This document shows positions 25,916 to 34,133 of a DNA stretch of 64,000 nt, piece after piece. Source of the stretch: JBICHN01 sp043101845. GTDB taxonomy: Bacteria > Planctomycetota > Phycisphaerae > Phycisphaerales > UBA5793. The notes under the pieces are model-generated. The model was not told the origin of the DNA. It saw nothing but the letters and a program-made list of their open reading frames with translations, and did not search any database. The stretch spans positions 558,001 to 622,000 of the forward strand of contig JBICHN010000002.1 of the NCBI GenBank assembly GCA_043101845.1, written 5' to 3'. Position 1 is the stretch's first letter. Every line of letters begins with the position of its first letter. The position numbers and the translations under genes were made by a program.

Positions 25916-28445
25916 CCGTGTCCTCCGTGACCAGTCTGCGGCCTTCTCGTCGATTGCGGGAGCGATTGTTCGGGGGAAGGGCGTCGCGTTCGAGTTCCGC
26001 CATCATTTTTTGCACGCGGTCCGTCCAGGATTCACTCGAAACATGCGTCGCGCGCAAGCTTTCGGCCCAGAGCGGAAACGCGAGCGGCGTGAGGCGATCG
26101 GGTCGTTCGATCACGATGGACCATGTCCGGGTCTCCTCGAGTGTCTCACGGAGTCGTCGCACTTCAAGCTGACTTTCGAGAACTTCCCGGCGCGCCTGCT
26201 CGAGCAGCAGATTCTCGGCGTCGAATTGGGACAGTACATCGTAGAACATGTCGCTCGACGCCTGCAGGCCCTTCATAGTCCGTGCCTGACCAGGATATGA
26301 AGGGAGGATGAGGCCCGCGATTCGCGCCACACTTCGAAACTGCCGCCGCGCGAGTTCGGTCGCGTTGAGTGCTGCGAGAAGATCGTTCACGAGGTCGTCA
26401 ACCCGAAGCGTCTCGCGCCAGTCCTCGGCGTCGAGCGTGAACTCCTCATCGGAGAGCAGTTCAATGCCGTAGTCATTGACGACTGCGCTGATCGACGACG
26501 GGCGAACCTGCGAGAGGCGGTATGAGATGAGCGCGCCGAGGCCTTCATGGGCGAGCCGTCCGGCGAACGGAAAGATGAAGACATGATGTCCCGCCCGCGT
26601 GCGCGTCACCTCGATGAGCAGTTCGTCCGGTCGCGGGAGTCGGGATCGCTCCTCCTGCAATCGAAGAAGCGGGAGGGCGGCGATCATTTCGGGATCGTCG
26701 GATTCGCCGCGTCGAGCCCGGTCGATCTCGCGCAGCACTGAATTCGCGAGTTGCGTCGAGAGTGGCATCTTGCCGCCGTTCCATCGCGGGACGGCGCCGC
26801 TGACGGACTTCGCCCGCTCGACTTCGGCGGTCATATTCCGCATGCGCACGAGTTCGAGCGTGCGTCCTGCGAAGACGAATCGGTCACCCGGTCGAAGTTT
26901 GCTGACGAATGATTCTTCGATCGTGCCGAGTGATCGGTGGGACTTCGTGTACTTCACGGCAATGGCGGCGTCGCTCGTGATCGAACCGATGCCGAGTCGA
27001 TGCCGGCGCGCGATCATCGGACTCGAAACGCGCCAGCGGCCATCGCGCTCTGCGATACGCGAGTAGTCCGGATAGGCGCGGAGCGCCGGACCGCCGCGGT
27101 TCGCAAAGTCGATCGTCCACCGCCATTCGTCCGCCGAGAGGTCGCGGTACGCCCAGGTCGAGCGAACCTCCGCGAAGAGTTGCGATTCTTCGAAGCCACC
27201 CCCGGCGCCAATCGTCACGACATGCTGGGCGAGAAGATCGAGCGGCTTGTCGAGCGGACGGCGGGATTCGAGTTCGCCGGCGTCGAGCGCCCGCCGCGCC
27301 GCGGCGAACTCCACGAGCTCAAAGGCATGCGTCGGAACACCGATGATGCGGCTCACCGCGCCGGGTTGATGACCGCTCCGCCCCGCCCGTTGCGCGAGTC
27401 GCGCGACGCCTTTCGGGCTGCCCACCTGGATCACCTGATCGACCGGTGAGAAATCCACGCCGAGATCGAGACTCGAGGTGCAGACCACACAACGCACGCG
27501 GCCGTAGGCGCTCGATCCAATCCGGAGCATCGACTCCACCTGCTGCCGCAGATCGAAGTCGAGCGAACCGTGATGGAGCGCGATTTCACCAATCCATTCG
27601 GGGCGCTTACGGAGGATGTTGCGGAACCACAGCTCCGCCTGCGACCTTGTGTTTGTGAAGAGAAGTGTGACGCCGCCACGATCGAGATGTCGCAATACGC
27701 CGTCGAGCTGCCGCGCGCCGAGATGGCCCGCCCAGGGAAACCGCTCGATGTCATCCGGGATCAGCGTTTCGATCTCGACGCGCTTCGGCGCGAGGCCGCG
27801 AACAAGCGTTGGCGCAGGCCGGCTCTCCCGTCGTCCCACGAGGCACTGCGCCGCTTCTTCGATATTCCCGAGTGTCGCGGAAAGTCCCCAGGTCCGGACC
27901 TCTGGATTCCATTGACGCAGTCGCGCGAATCCGAGCTCAGCCTGAACCCCGCGCTTCGTCCCGAGCAGCTCGTGCCACTCGTCGACGACGATGAGTCGAA
28001 GTGTGCTGAAGAGCGATTGCGACTCGGGATACGAAAGAAGGATCGAGAGACTCTCCGGCGTCGTGACAAGAGCCGTGGGGAGTCGCTTGCGCTGCTTCGA
28101 CTTCCGCGAGCCGCTCGTGTCGCCGGTCCGCTTCTCGACCGACCAGTTGAGCTCGAGACCGCGAACGGGCTCGACCAGAGCTTCTACGGTGTCGTTCGCC
28201 AGGGCGCGCATGGGCGTGACCCAGAGCACCCGGATCGGCGCCGTGACAGCGGAAGTGGATGAATGTTCCTGTTCCTCCAGACCCTCGGCGACGGCCCCGA
28301 GCCACGCGGCGAGCGTTTTGCCCATGCCCGTCGGAGCATGGATCAATCCATCGCGCCCCTCGAGGTAGGCGCGCCATGCCTCACGCTGAAAGTCGAATGG
28401 CTTCCAGCCGCGCGAGTCGAACCAGGTGTCGAGGCGCTCGATCAT
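25905..28445 (-). CDS. Ligase-associated Lhr-type DEAD/DEAH helicase
   Basis: This is an 846-residue superfamily 2 helicase of the Lhr-core type. The motifs run in order: Q/I region IHAPTGMGKTLAAW (Walker A), VVDEWHELLGTKRG (motif II as DEWH), LSATLGN (motif III), VTLLFTNTRSQAE (motif IV), SSLDLGVDF (motif V) and AQRAGRSGHQPG (motif VI). The winged-helix and Lhr-specific C-terminal domains follow. Lhr-core enzymes translocate 3' to 5' on DNA and unwind RNA:DNA hybrids. This is the third gene of the repair cassette, with 4-nt and 11-nt overlaps to its neighbours, consistent with one tightly coupled operon. Confidence 0.94.
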   Translation of the reverse strand: MIERLDTWFDSRGWKPFDFQREAWRAYLEGRDGLIHAPTGMGKTLAAWLGAVAEGLEEQEHSSTSAVTAPIRVLWVTPMRALANDTVEALVEPVRGLELNWSVEKRTGDTSGSRKSKQRKRLPTALVTTPESLSILLSYPESQSLFSTLRLIVVDEWHELLGTKRGVQAELGFARLRQWNPEVRTWGLSATLGNIEEAAQCLVGRRESRPAPTLVRGLAPKRVEIETLIPDDIERFPWAGHLGARQLDGVLRHLDRGGVTLLFTNTRSQAELWFRNILRKRPEWIGEIALHHGSLDFDLRQQVESMLRIGSSAYGRVRCVVCTSSLDLGVDFSPVDQVIQVGSPKGVARLAQRAGRSGHQPGAVSRIIGVPTHAFELVEFAAARRALDAGELESRRPLDKPLDLLAQHVVTIGAGGGFEESQLFAEVRSTWAYRDLSADEWRWTIDFANRGGPALRAYPDYSRIAERDGRWRVSSPMIARRHRLGIGSITSDAAIAVKYTKSHRSLGTIEESFVSKLRPGDRFVFAGRTLELVRMRNMTAEVERAKSVSGAVPRWNGGKMPLSTQLANSVLREIDRARRGESDDPEMIAALPLLRLQEERSRLPRPDELLIEVTRTRAGHHVFIFPFAGRLAHEGLGALISYRLSQVRPSSISAVVNDYGIELLSDEEFTLDAEDWRETLRVDDLVNDLLAALNATELARRQFRSVARIAGLILPSYPGQARTMKGLQASSDMFYDVLSQFDAENLLLEQARREVLESQLEVRRLRETLEETRTWSIVIERPDRLTPLAFPLWAESLRATHVSSESWTDRVQKMMAELERDALPPNNRSRNRREGRRLVTEDTGDG

Positions 28446-30127
28446 CCGTCACCCAATCGTTCCGTCATTTTGAGCAGGCCGCGCAGCGTATCCATCGTGT
28501 CCGCCTCCTCGATCGGCTTGTCACGACGCCAGCGGGCGATGCGGGGAAACCGTACCGCGACGCCGGACTTGTGACGCTTCGACCGCTGAATGGATTCGAA
28601 GGCGATCTCGAACACGAGTCGCGGCTCGACGGTGCGTACCGGCCCGTTGCGGGCCGTCGTGTTCCGACGGACGAACGCATCGACTTCTTCGATCTCCGCA
28701 TTCGTCAATCCAGAATAGGCCTTGCAGAAGGGAACGAGCGGCCGTTTCTGGTCGGCGCCCGTCGCATCCCCCCATACCGCGAAGGTGTAATCGGTGTAGA
28801 GGCCCGAACGCCGGCCCGATCCGGGTTGCGCATGAACAAGCACGGCGTCGACTTCGTAGGGATCGACCTTCCATTTCCACCATCCCTGAAGGGCGCCGGC
28901 GTCGGCGCCCGAGTCGCTCTCCGCCGCGATCTTGACGCGTCCGACGCCGTAAGGGAGGTCGCCCCGCTTGAGCATGACCCCCTCCGCGTTCATCTCGGTA
29001 CGCGCTGCGTCACGGCGTTTCCCGAGTTCGGCCCACGATGCGGCGTCGATCATTGGCGAGAGTCGAATGTCGCTCGAATCGCCCAGTTCGTCGAGCAGAG
29101 ATTCGAGCGCTGCGCGCCGTTCATCGAATGGGCGTGGGCGCCAGTCGACGCCGGCGAGTTCGAGGAGGTCATACGCCATGAACACGGCGCGCTCGTCACT
29201 GAAGAGAGACAACTGCGCGGTAGGCGCCACCTTGCGGCCGAGTCGCTTCTGAAGATCGGCGAACGGACGCGGTCGATCGATTCCCCAGATCAGGATCTCG
29301 CCGTCCAGGGCGACATCCTCGGCCAACTCCTGCGCCGCGGCGGCGACCTCAGGAAATTGATGTGTGACGATCTCTTCGCCGCGCGACCAGAGCGTCACTT
29401 CCTCACCCCGCCGCAGAAGCTGAGCCCGCGTCCCGTCCCATTTCCATTCCGCCCGCCAGAGTTCGTACGGGCCAAGCGATTCCGGAGGATCGTCAAGTTG
29501 ATGGGCGAGAAAGAACGGATAGGGGCGTGCGCGGTCATCGGACTCCGTCTCGTCGGACAGCAGGCGTTCGAACGCCGCGGGCGTCGGATCGAATCGACCG
29601 GTCAATCGGGCGGCCATCACCGGCGGGTCGACGCCGGCGATCGAAGCCAGCGCGCGGGCGACGAGTCGCTTCTGTGCGCCGACTCGAAACGAGCCGCTCA
29701 GGAGTTTGTGAAAGACGAAGAGTTGTCGCTCGCTCAACTCGGTCCAGGCCGCGCGCAGGATTTCGCGTTTCCTCGAGTCGTCGGCCCCCGGCAGTTCGAG
29801 CAGGCGATGCTCGATAATCTCGTGGAGCGGCGCCTCCGTTCCCGCCGGATTCGTGGGCGCGAGAAGCGCGATCGTCTCGGAGAGATCACCCACGGATGAG
29901 TAACACTCGCCGATCAACCAGTCCGGCAGCTTCGTGACCTCGGCGAGCAACTCGCGCATGGTTCGCGAGTTTACAGCTCGTTTGATCCGCCCGCCGGTCA
30001 ACACGGCGAGCGCCCATGCGGCGTCCGCGGGCGCCGCCTCGCGAAAATACCGCTCAAGCGCTGCGATCTTCTCGCTGGTGCGCGTCGTGGCGTCGAGTTC
30101 GTCGTAGAGACGGGTAAAGCGACGCAT
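28442..30127 (-). CDS. ATP-dependent DNA ligase (helicase/nuclease-associated)
   Basis: The 561-residue ligase has an N-terminal helical DNA-binding domain (FTRLYDELDATTRTSEKIAAL), the nucleotidyltransferase motif I EWKWDGTR with the adenylated lysine, then LDGEILIW (motif III), GVMLKRG (motif IV) and WWKWKVDPY (motif V), and an OB fold. This is the architecture of the ATP ligase of the Lhr/nuclease cassette, distinct from the NAD-dependent replicative ligase LigA. It overlaps the helicase gene by 4 nt and shares one base with the nuclease gene. The context argues for a nick-sealing role in a dedicated repair pathway. Confidence 0.94.
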   Translation of the reverse strand: MRRFTRLYDELDATTRTSEKIAALERYFREAAPADAAWALAVLTGGRIKRAVNSRTMRELLAEVTKLPDWLIGECYSSVGDLSETIALLAPTNPAGTEAPLHEIIEHRLLELPGADDSRKREILRAAWTELSERQLFVFHKLLSGSFRVGAQKRLVARALASIAGVDPPVMAARLTGRFDPTPAAFERLLSDETESDDRARPYPFFLAHQLDDPPESLGPYELWRAEWKWDGTRAQLLRRGEEVTLWSRGEEIVTHQFPEVAAAAQELAEDVALDGEILIWGIDRPRPFADLQKRLGRKVAPTAQLSLFSDERAVFMAYDLLELAGVDWRPRPFDERRAALESLLDELGDSSDIRLSPMIDAASWAELGKRRDAARTEMNAEGVMLKRGDLPYGVGRVKIAAESDSGADAGALQGWWKWKVDPYEVDAVLVHAQPGSGRRSGLYTDYTFAVWGDATGADQKRPLVPFCKAYSGLTNAEIEEVDAFVRRNTTARNGPVRTVEPRLVFEIAFESIQRSKRHKSGVAVRFPRIARWRRDKPIEEADTMDTLRGLLKMTERLGDG

Positions 30128-31203
30128 CAGGACTCCTCGCCATCATTCGGGGAGTCATCGCCGACTTCATCGGCGCTCGATTTCGGGTCGTCGGATTCAC
30201 CCGTGTACCGCGTCGGCACGACAAAGGCGTCGATCGACCGTTCCTCCATGAGGAATCGCTTCAGCGGCTCAACCGAGCCGTGGGTGAGTCCAACTCGTTC
30301 GGCGCCGGTCGCGTCGATCGTGTCCAGAAGACCCGGCCAGTCCGCATGGTCGCTGACCACGAAGCCGCGGTCGATCGCGCGCCAGCGTCGACGCCCGCGA
30401 ATGCGCATCCAGCCGCTCGCGAAGCCACTACTCGACCCTTCAGGACCGTTGAACTTGCGTTCCCATACGGAGCCCGCGGTGGAGGGTGGAGCGACGATCA
30501 GGCCGCGGCCGGCCAGCGTTTTCGCGTTGTCACGGGTCGCGTGCTCGACCGCGGGCAGTTTGACGCCGCACTCCTCATACGCGGCGTTGAGGCGCATGAC
30601 CGAACCGTGGGCTGCGATCGGGCCAATCGACGGATCGAGTCCGGCGAGAATGCGTTGCGCCTTTCCAAGGGCGTACGCATGAACGAACGAGGTGCGACCA
30701 ATCGACTGATTGCTCCTCCACCAGTCGTTGAGGTCCGCGAAGACTTCGGCTTCATCAACCCAGCGATAAACGGGGAGCCCGAAGGTGCACTCGCTGATGA
30801 ACACATGACACGAGACCGGCTCGAACGGTTCCACCGTCGGCCGGGCGTCGGGCCGATAGTCGCCGCTGACGACCCAGACTTCACCGCCATGCTCGACGCG
30901 AACCTGCGCTGAGCCGAGGATATGGCCTGCGGAGTGCAGCGAGACTCGCACGCCTTGCAGATCGACTGCATCACCGAATGCGAGCGTATCGATGGAAGCG
31001 GTCGATCCCATTCGAAGCCGCAGCGCCGGCTCACAGTTCGGCGCGCACAGGTATCGCCCGCATCCCGGAGTGGCATGGTCGGAGTGCGCATGGGTCACGA
31101 CGGCTCGCTCGACCGGTCGCCAGGGATCGATGTGAAAGTCTCCGGCGGCGCAGTAGAGCCCGTGCGTCGTCGCTTCGACCAGAGGTGGCGGAGTGCGGAC
31201 CAT
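30127..31203 (-). CDS. Ligase-associated metallo-beta-lactamase nuclease
   Basis: The 358-residue protein has the MBL/beta-CASP nuclease fold. The metal motif THAHSDHA lies near residue 40, followed by HSAGHILGSAQV and VSGDYRPD, and late histidines in VVSDHADW. It belongs to the family once labelled 'mRNA 3'-end processing exonuclease'; members from this cassette are Mn-dependent DNA exo/endonucleases. It is the first gene of the nuclease-ligase-helicase-phosphoesterase operon. A TACAAA hexamer 6 nt before its ATG is the likely operon promoter -10. About 35 C-terminal residues are acidic and disordered. Confidence 0.92.
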   Translation of the reverse strand: MVRTPPPLVEATTHGLYCAAGDFHIDPWRPVERAVVTHAHSDHATPGCGRYLCAPNCEPALRLRMGSTASIDTLAFGDAVDLQGVRVSLHSAGHILGSAQVRVEHGGEVWVVSGDYRPDARPTVEPFEPVSCHVFISECTFGLPVYRWVDEAEVFADLNDWWRSNQSIGRTSFVHAYALGKAQRILAGLDPSIGPIAAHGSVMRLNAAYEECGVKLPAVEHATRDNAKTLAGRGLIVAPPSTAGSVWERKFNGPEGSSSGFASGWMRIRGRRRWRAIDRGFVVSDHADWPGLLDTIDATGAERVGLTHGSVEPLKRFLMEERSIDAFVVPTRYTGESDDPKSSADEVGDDSPNDGEES

Positions 31204-31209
31204 CGGAGA

Positions 31210-31215
31210 TTTGTA
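31210..31215 (-). promoter_or_regulatory. -10-like hexamer before the repair cassette
   Basis: On the minus strand TACAAA lies 6 nt before the ATG of the nuclease gene, in the 41-nt gap after the ferritin gene, with no Shine-Dalgarno sequence. The weak match makes this tentative. Confidence 0.3.
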
Positions 31216-31244
31216 GCGCCGATGGCCGGACCGGGACTCGACGG

Positions 31245-31739
31245 TCAGTCGCCGCTCCGCTGGCCGAGCTCCTTGTCCAGTACGATCAGGGCGGCCGGCG
31301 CGTCCCCGGTGAGTTCAATCCGTGCGAGCACATCACCCACAATCTTCTCCTCCTCGACCTGCTCTTCGATGAACCAGTGGAGGTGGGTCTGGGTCGCGAG
31401 GTCGTTGTGCTGCGCGGCGAGTTGATAGAGCGCGTGAATACGCTGCGTGACCTTCTGTTCGTGAGCCAGGGCCTGCCTCACCACATCCTTGACCGATCCG
31501 AACTGGGCGGTGGGGCCCGCGATCGCCCCGAGCGTCACCCGGTCGCCGCGATCGTGCACGAAGTCGTAAATGCGCATGGCATGCTCGACTTCTTCCTTCG
31601 CCTGCACCCGCATCCAACTTGCGAATCCGGGCAGATTCATCTCGTCATAATGTGAGGACATCGCGAGATACAGGTACGCGGACTCGAATTCGAGATTGAT
31701 CTGCTCGTTCAGCGCTTCGCGAACTTCCTCATGCAGCAC
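31245..31739 (-). CDS. Bacterial ferritin (non-haem)
   Basis: The 164-residue protein is a four-helix ferritin: LNEQINLEFESAYLYLAMSS provides the first ferroxidase glutamates, EEVEHAMRIYDF the E..H pair, and HWFIEEQVEEEKIV the second bundle. It would store iron as ferric mineral in a 24-mer and limit Fenton chemistry. I chose a GTG at 31739, which gives the canonical N-terminus (MLHEEVREALNEQ) and has GAGGAG six bases upstream; the ATG at 31841 would add 34 non-conserved residues. It lies just upstream of the DNA repair cassette on the same strand. Linkage to oxidative DNA damage is plausible but inferred. Confidence 0.92.
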   Translation of the reverse strand: MLHEEVREALNEQINLEFESAYLYLAMSSHYDEMNLPGFASWMRVQAKEEVEHAMRIYDFVHDRGDRVTLGAIAGPTAQFGSVKDVVRQALAHEQKVTQRIHALYQLAAQHNDLATQTHLHWFIEEQVEEEKIVGDVLARIELTGDAPAALIVLDKELGQRSGD

Positions 31740-31897
31740 GGCGGACTCCTCGGGTAACACCGCTCCGGAATTCAGGGGTGGCAGTATCCTACATCGCGGA
31801 TGGACTCTGGCGATCCGTGGATTGCTTTTCCCGGCCGGCATGGTCCTATCGTTCCGACCAAACGCGTCGCGAAGAGCGCGTATCCTGGAGGTTCTCC

Positions 31898-32788
31898 GTG
31901 ATCCGGTTCACGAAGATGCACGGCATCGGGAACGATTATCTCTATCTCGACGCCGTGCGCGAGCCCGCCCTCGCCGCGCGGCCGGACCTTGCCGAGCTCG
32001 CCCGAAAGATGTCGGATCGACACCGGGGCGTGGGCGCGGACGGCATCATCGTCATCAGTCGACCCGACGCCGAGAGCGGTCTGTCTCCAACCCGGTCCGT
32101 TCGCATGCGCATGTTCAACGCCGACGGGTCGGAAGGCGAAATGTGCGGCAACGGTATCCGGTGTGTCGCGAAGTACGCGGTGGATCACGACCTCGTCCCG
32201 GACGACGCGAAACCTCTGCGAATTCAGACAGGCGCCGGCGTGCTCTCGCTCGACTACGCGCGCGACGCCAGCGGTCGCGTCGTCGAGGTCACGGTCGACA
32301 TGGGCGCGCCGATTCTCGAACTGCCGCGTATACCCGTTGACTCGTCGAAACTCGTTGAGGCGGGACAAGACTCGGGTCGAATCGCGCTCGACGGCCACGG
32401 CGTCGATTTCGAGGCGACCTTCGTAAGCATGGGGAACCCGCACGCGGTCATCTTTGCGGACGCCGACTCAGTCGACCTCGCTCGCATCGGCCCGCTCATC
32501 GAGCGCCATCCGGCGTTTCCGAAGCGCATCAACGCGCATTTCGTGTCCATCGTTTCCGCAACCGAAGTGGTCATGCGCACCTGGGAGCGGGGCTCGGGCA
32601 TCACGCAGGCGTGTGGAACAGGGGCATCGGCGGTCTGCGTCGCCGGAGTGCTGCGCGGTCAGACCGAGCGAACGATTCTCGCTCATCTCCCGGGCGGTGA
32701 CCTGCGCCTCCGGTGGGACGAGGCCAGCGATCATGTGTTCATGACGGGTCCGGCGGTCGAGGTGTTTTCGGGCGAATGGCCGGACTGA
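31898..32788 (+). CDS. dapF: Diaminopimelate epimerase
   Basis: DapF interconverts LL- and meso-diaminopimelate for lysine and peptidoglycan synthesis, by a two-base mechanism using two cysteines. The 296-residue protein begins IRFTKMHGIGNDY and has both catalytic cysteines in place, MCGNGIRC and QACGTGASA. The start is a GTG at 31898 with TGGAGG six bases upstream; open sequence upstream to 31778 is not conserved. The presence of meso-DAP synthesis fits a planctomycete that makes peptidoglycan. It is divergent from ferritin (158-bp gap) and lies 63 nt before an M20 peptidase gene. Confidence 0.96.
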   Translation: MIRFTKMHGIGNDYLYLDAVREPALAARPDLAELARKMSDRHRGVGADGIIVISRPDAESGLSPTRSVRMRMFNADGSEGEMCGNGIRCVAKYAVDHDLVPDDAKPLRIQTGAGVLSLDYARDASGRVVEVTVDMGAPILELPRIPVDSSKLVEAGQDSGRIALDGHGVDFEATFVSMGNPHAVIFADADSVDLARIGPLIERHPAFPKRINAHFVSIVSATEVVMRTWERGSGITQACGTGASAVCVAGVLRGQTERTILAHLPGGDLRLRWDEASDHVFMTGPAVEVFSGEWPD

Positions 32789-32839
32789 GTTCGCCCTGAA
32801 TCAGCGCGACTCCTTCACCGATTCGCGGGGCGCCGCGGA

Positions 32840-32845
32840 TACCAT
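32840..32845 (+). promoter_or_regulatory. -10-like hexamer before the M20 gene
   Basis: TACCAT lies 6 nt upstream of the M20 ATG, with no Shine-Dalgarno sequence. It would let the downstream amino-acid catabolic cluster be transcribed independently of dapF. Confidence 0.35.
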
Positions 32846-32851
32846 GCCGGC

Positions 32852-34063
32852 ATGAATGATCTCGAACGGCGTGTATGCGACGATCTGGCTGGTCGCGGGC
32901 CGGAAATGCTCGCGCGGCTTACCGAGCATGTCGCGATTCCGACGGGCAAGGATCACCGACCTGGGCTCGATCAGTACCGCCGCGCGCTGACCGACCGCCT
33001 CGCCGGTCTCGGCGCCGAGATTGTGACGCACCCCGGCGCGCCGCGACCGGTCTGGCTCGACACCGAGCCCTCGACGGAGGATCGCGAGCCGCCGATCAGC
33101 GTGACGGCCCATGCGCCGAACGGATCGGGCGCGCGGATTCTGATCGCCGGACACATCGATACCGTGCATGATCCGGCCGGCGCGTTCCGTTCGCTGACCG
33201 TCAGTGACGACGGGAAGACGGCGCTCGGGCCGGGGGCGGCCGATATGAAAGGCGGAATTCTTGTCGCGCTCACGGCGCTCGAGGCGCTTCATCAATGCGA
33301 CGCCGCCTTGAACTGGACCTTCCTGCTCAACTCCGACGAAGAGACGGGGACCTACCACTCAGCGGCATTGCTGCGTGAGCAGGCGAAGCATCATGACTTC
33401 GGACTCGCGATCGAGCCGGCGCTGCCGGGCGGAGCGCTCGCCGTCGAACGGATGGGAAGTGGCCAGTTCAAGATTGAGGTGTTCGGCAAATCGGCACACG
33501 CCGGGCGTGAGTTCGCGAACGGAGTGTCGGCGGTGACGCGGCTCGGCGCTTTGCTCGTCGAAATGGGTCGCATGCCGGATCTGGAGCGAGGGATGATCGT
33601 GAATGTCGGGCCGCTCAAGGGTGGGGCGGTGACGAACGCCGTCCCGGACTATGCGGCGTGCTGGGGCAATGTACGCTATCAAGATCCGGAGGCCGGCGTC
33701 GAGCTTGGTCGCCTGCTCGATGCGTTCGAGACCGACGAGGACGCGATGCCCCGCGTCGTCGTGCATCGATCATGGAATCGACCGGCGAAGCCAATGACCG
33801 AAGGGGTACGCGAACTCGCGCAACTGGCCCGGGCCGCGGCGGGCGATCTCGGTCAGGAGTTGCCCTTTGAGAGCACGGGTGGGGTGTGCGACGGCAACAT
33901 TCTGCAGGATGCGGGTCTGCCTACAATCGACACGCTCGGCGTGCGGGGCGGCGCCCTGCACACGACCGACGAGTGGATCGAGGTCGCCAGCCTGGTTGAA
34001 CGAGCGCAACTCTTTGCCGTGCTTATGCTTCGATTGAGTAAACAGGCAGCGTCCCGGAGTTGA
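32852..34063 (+). CDS. M20 metallopeptidase (carboxypeptidase G2/ArgE/DapE-like)
   Basis: The 403-residue deacylase has the M20 motifs: IAGHIDTVHDP (first zinc histidine and catalytic Asp), GPGAADMKGG (bridging Asp), NSDEETG (base and ligand Glu), a Glu ligand in AIEPALPGG, a lid domain from about residue 200 to 310, and the final His in GGALHTTDEW. The family removes acyl or amino acids from N-acyl-amino acids. Next to a class III aminotransferase, AstA and AstD, the natural inference is release of succinate from N-succinylglutamate in place of AstE. Because dapF precedes it, a DapE-like succinyl-DAP desuccinylase cannot be excluded. No signal peptide. Confidence 0.82.
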   Translation: MNDLERRVCDDLAGRGPEMLARLTEHVAIPTGKDHRPGLDQYRRALTDRLAGLGAEIVTHPGAPRPVWLDTEPSTEDREPPISVTAHAPNGSGARILIAGHIDTVHDPAGAFRSLTVSDDGKTALGPGAADMKGGILVALTALEALHQCDAALNWTFLLNSDEETGTYHSAALLREQAKHHDFGLAIEPALPGGALAVERMGSGQFKIEVFGKSAHAGREFANGVSAVTRLGALLVEMGRMPDLERGMIVNVGPLKGGAVTNAVPDYAACWGNVRYQDPEAGVELGRLLDAFETDEDAMPRVVVHRSWNRPAKPMTEGVRELAQLARAAAGDLGQELPFESTGGVCDGNILQDAGLPTIDTLGVRGGALHTTDEWIEVASLVERAQLFAVLMLRLSKQAASRS

Positions 34064-34133
34064 TCCCGGTACGCGGCGCCCTGTCCCGGCGCGAAGTCCT
34101 GAATCATCCATCTCTCAGAAAGTTTGTGCACTG

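Noticed and set aside
28259..29899. 546-codon frame antisense to the ligase gene
   Set aside because: No domain features; the opposite strand encodes a full set of ligase motifs.
32852..34063. Calling the M20 gene dapE because dapF precedes it
   Set aside because: Motifs are general M20; the following genes are astA/astD-type, and a separate -10-like element precedes it, so a specific dapE call is not supported.
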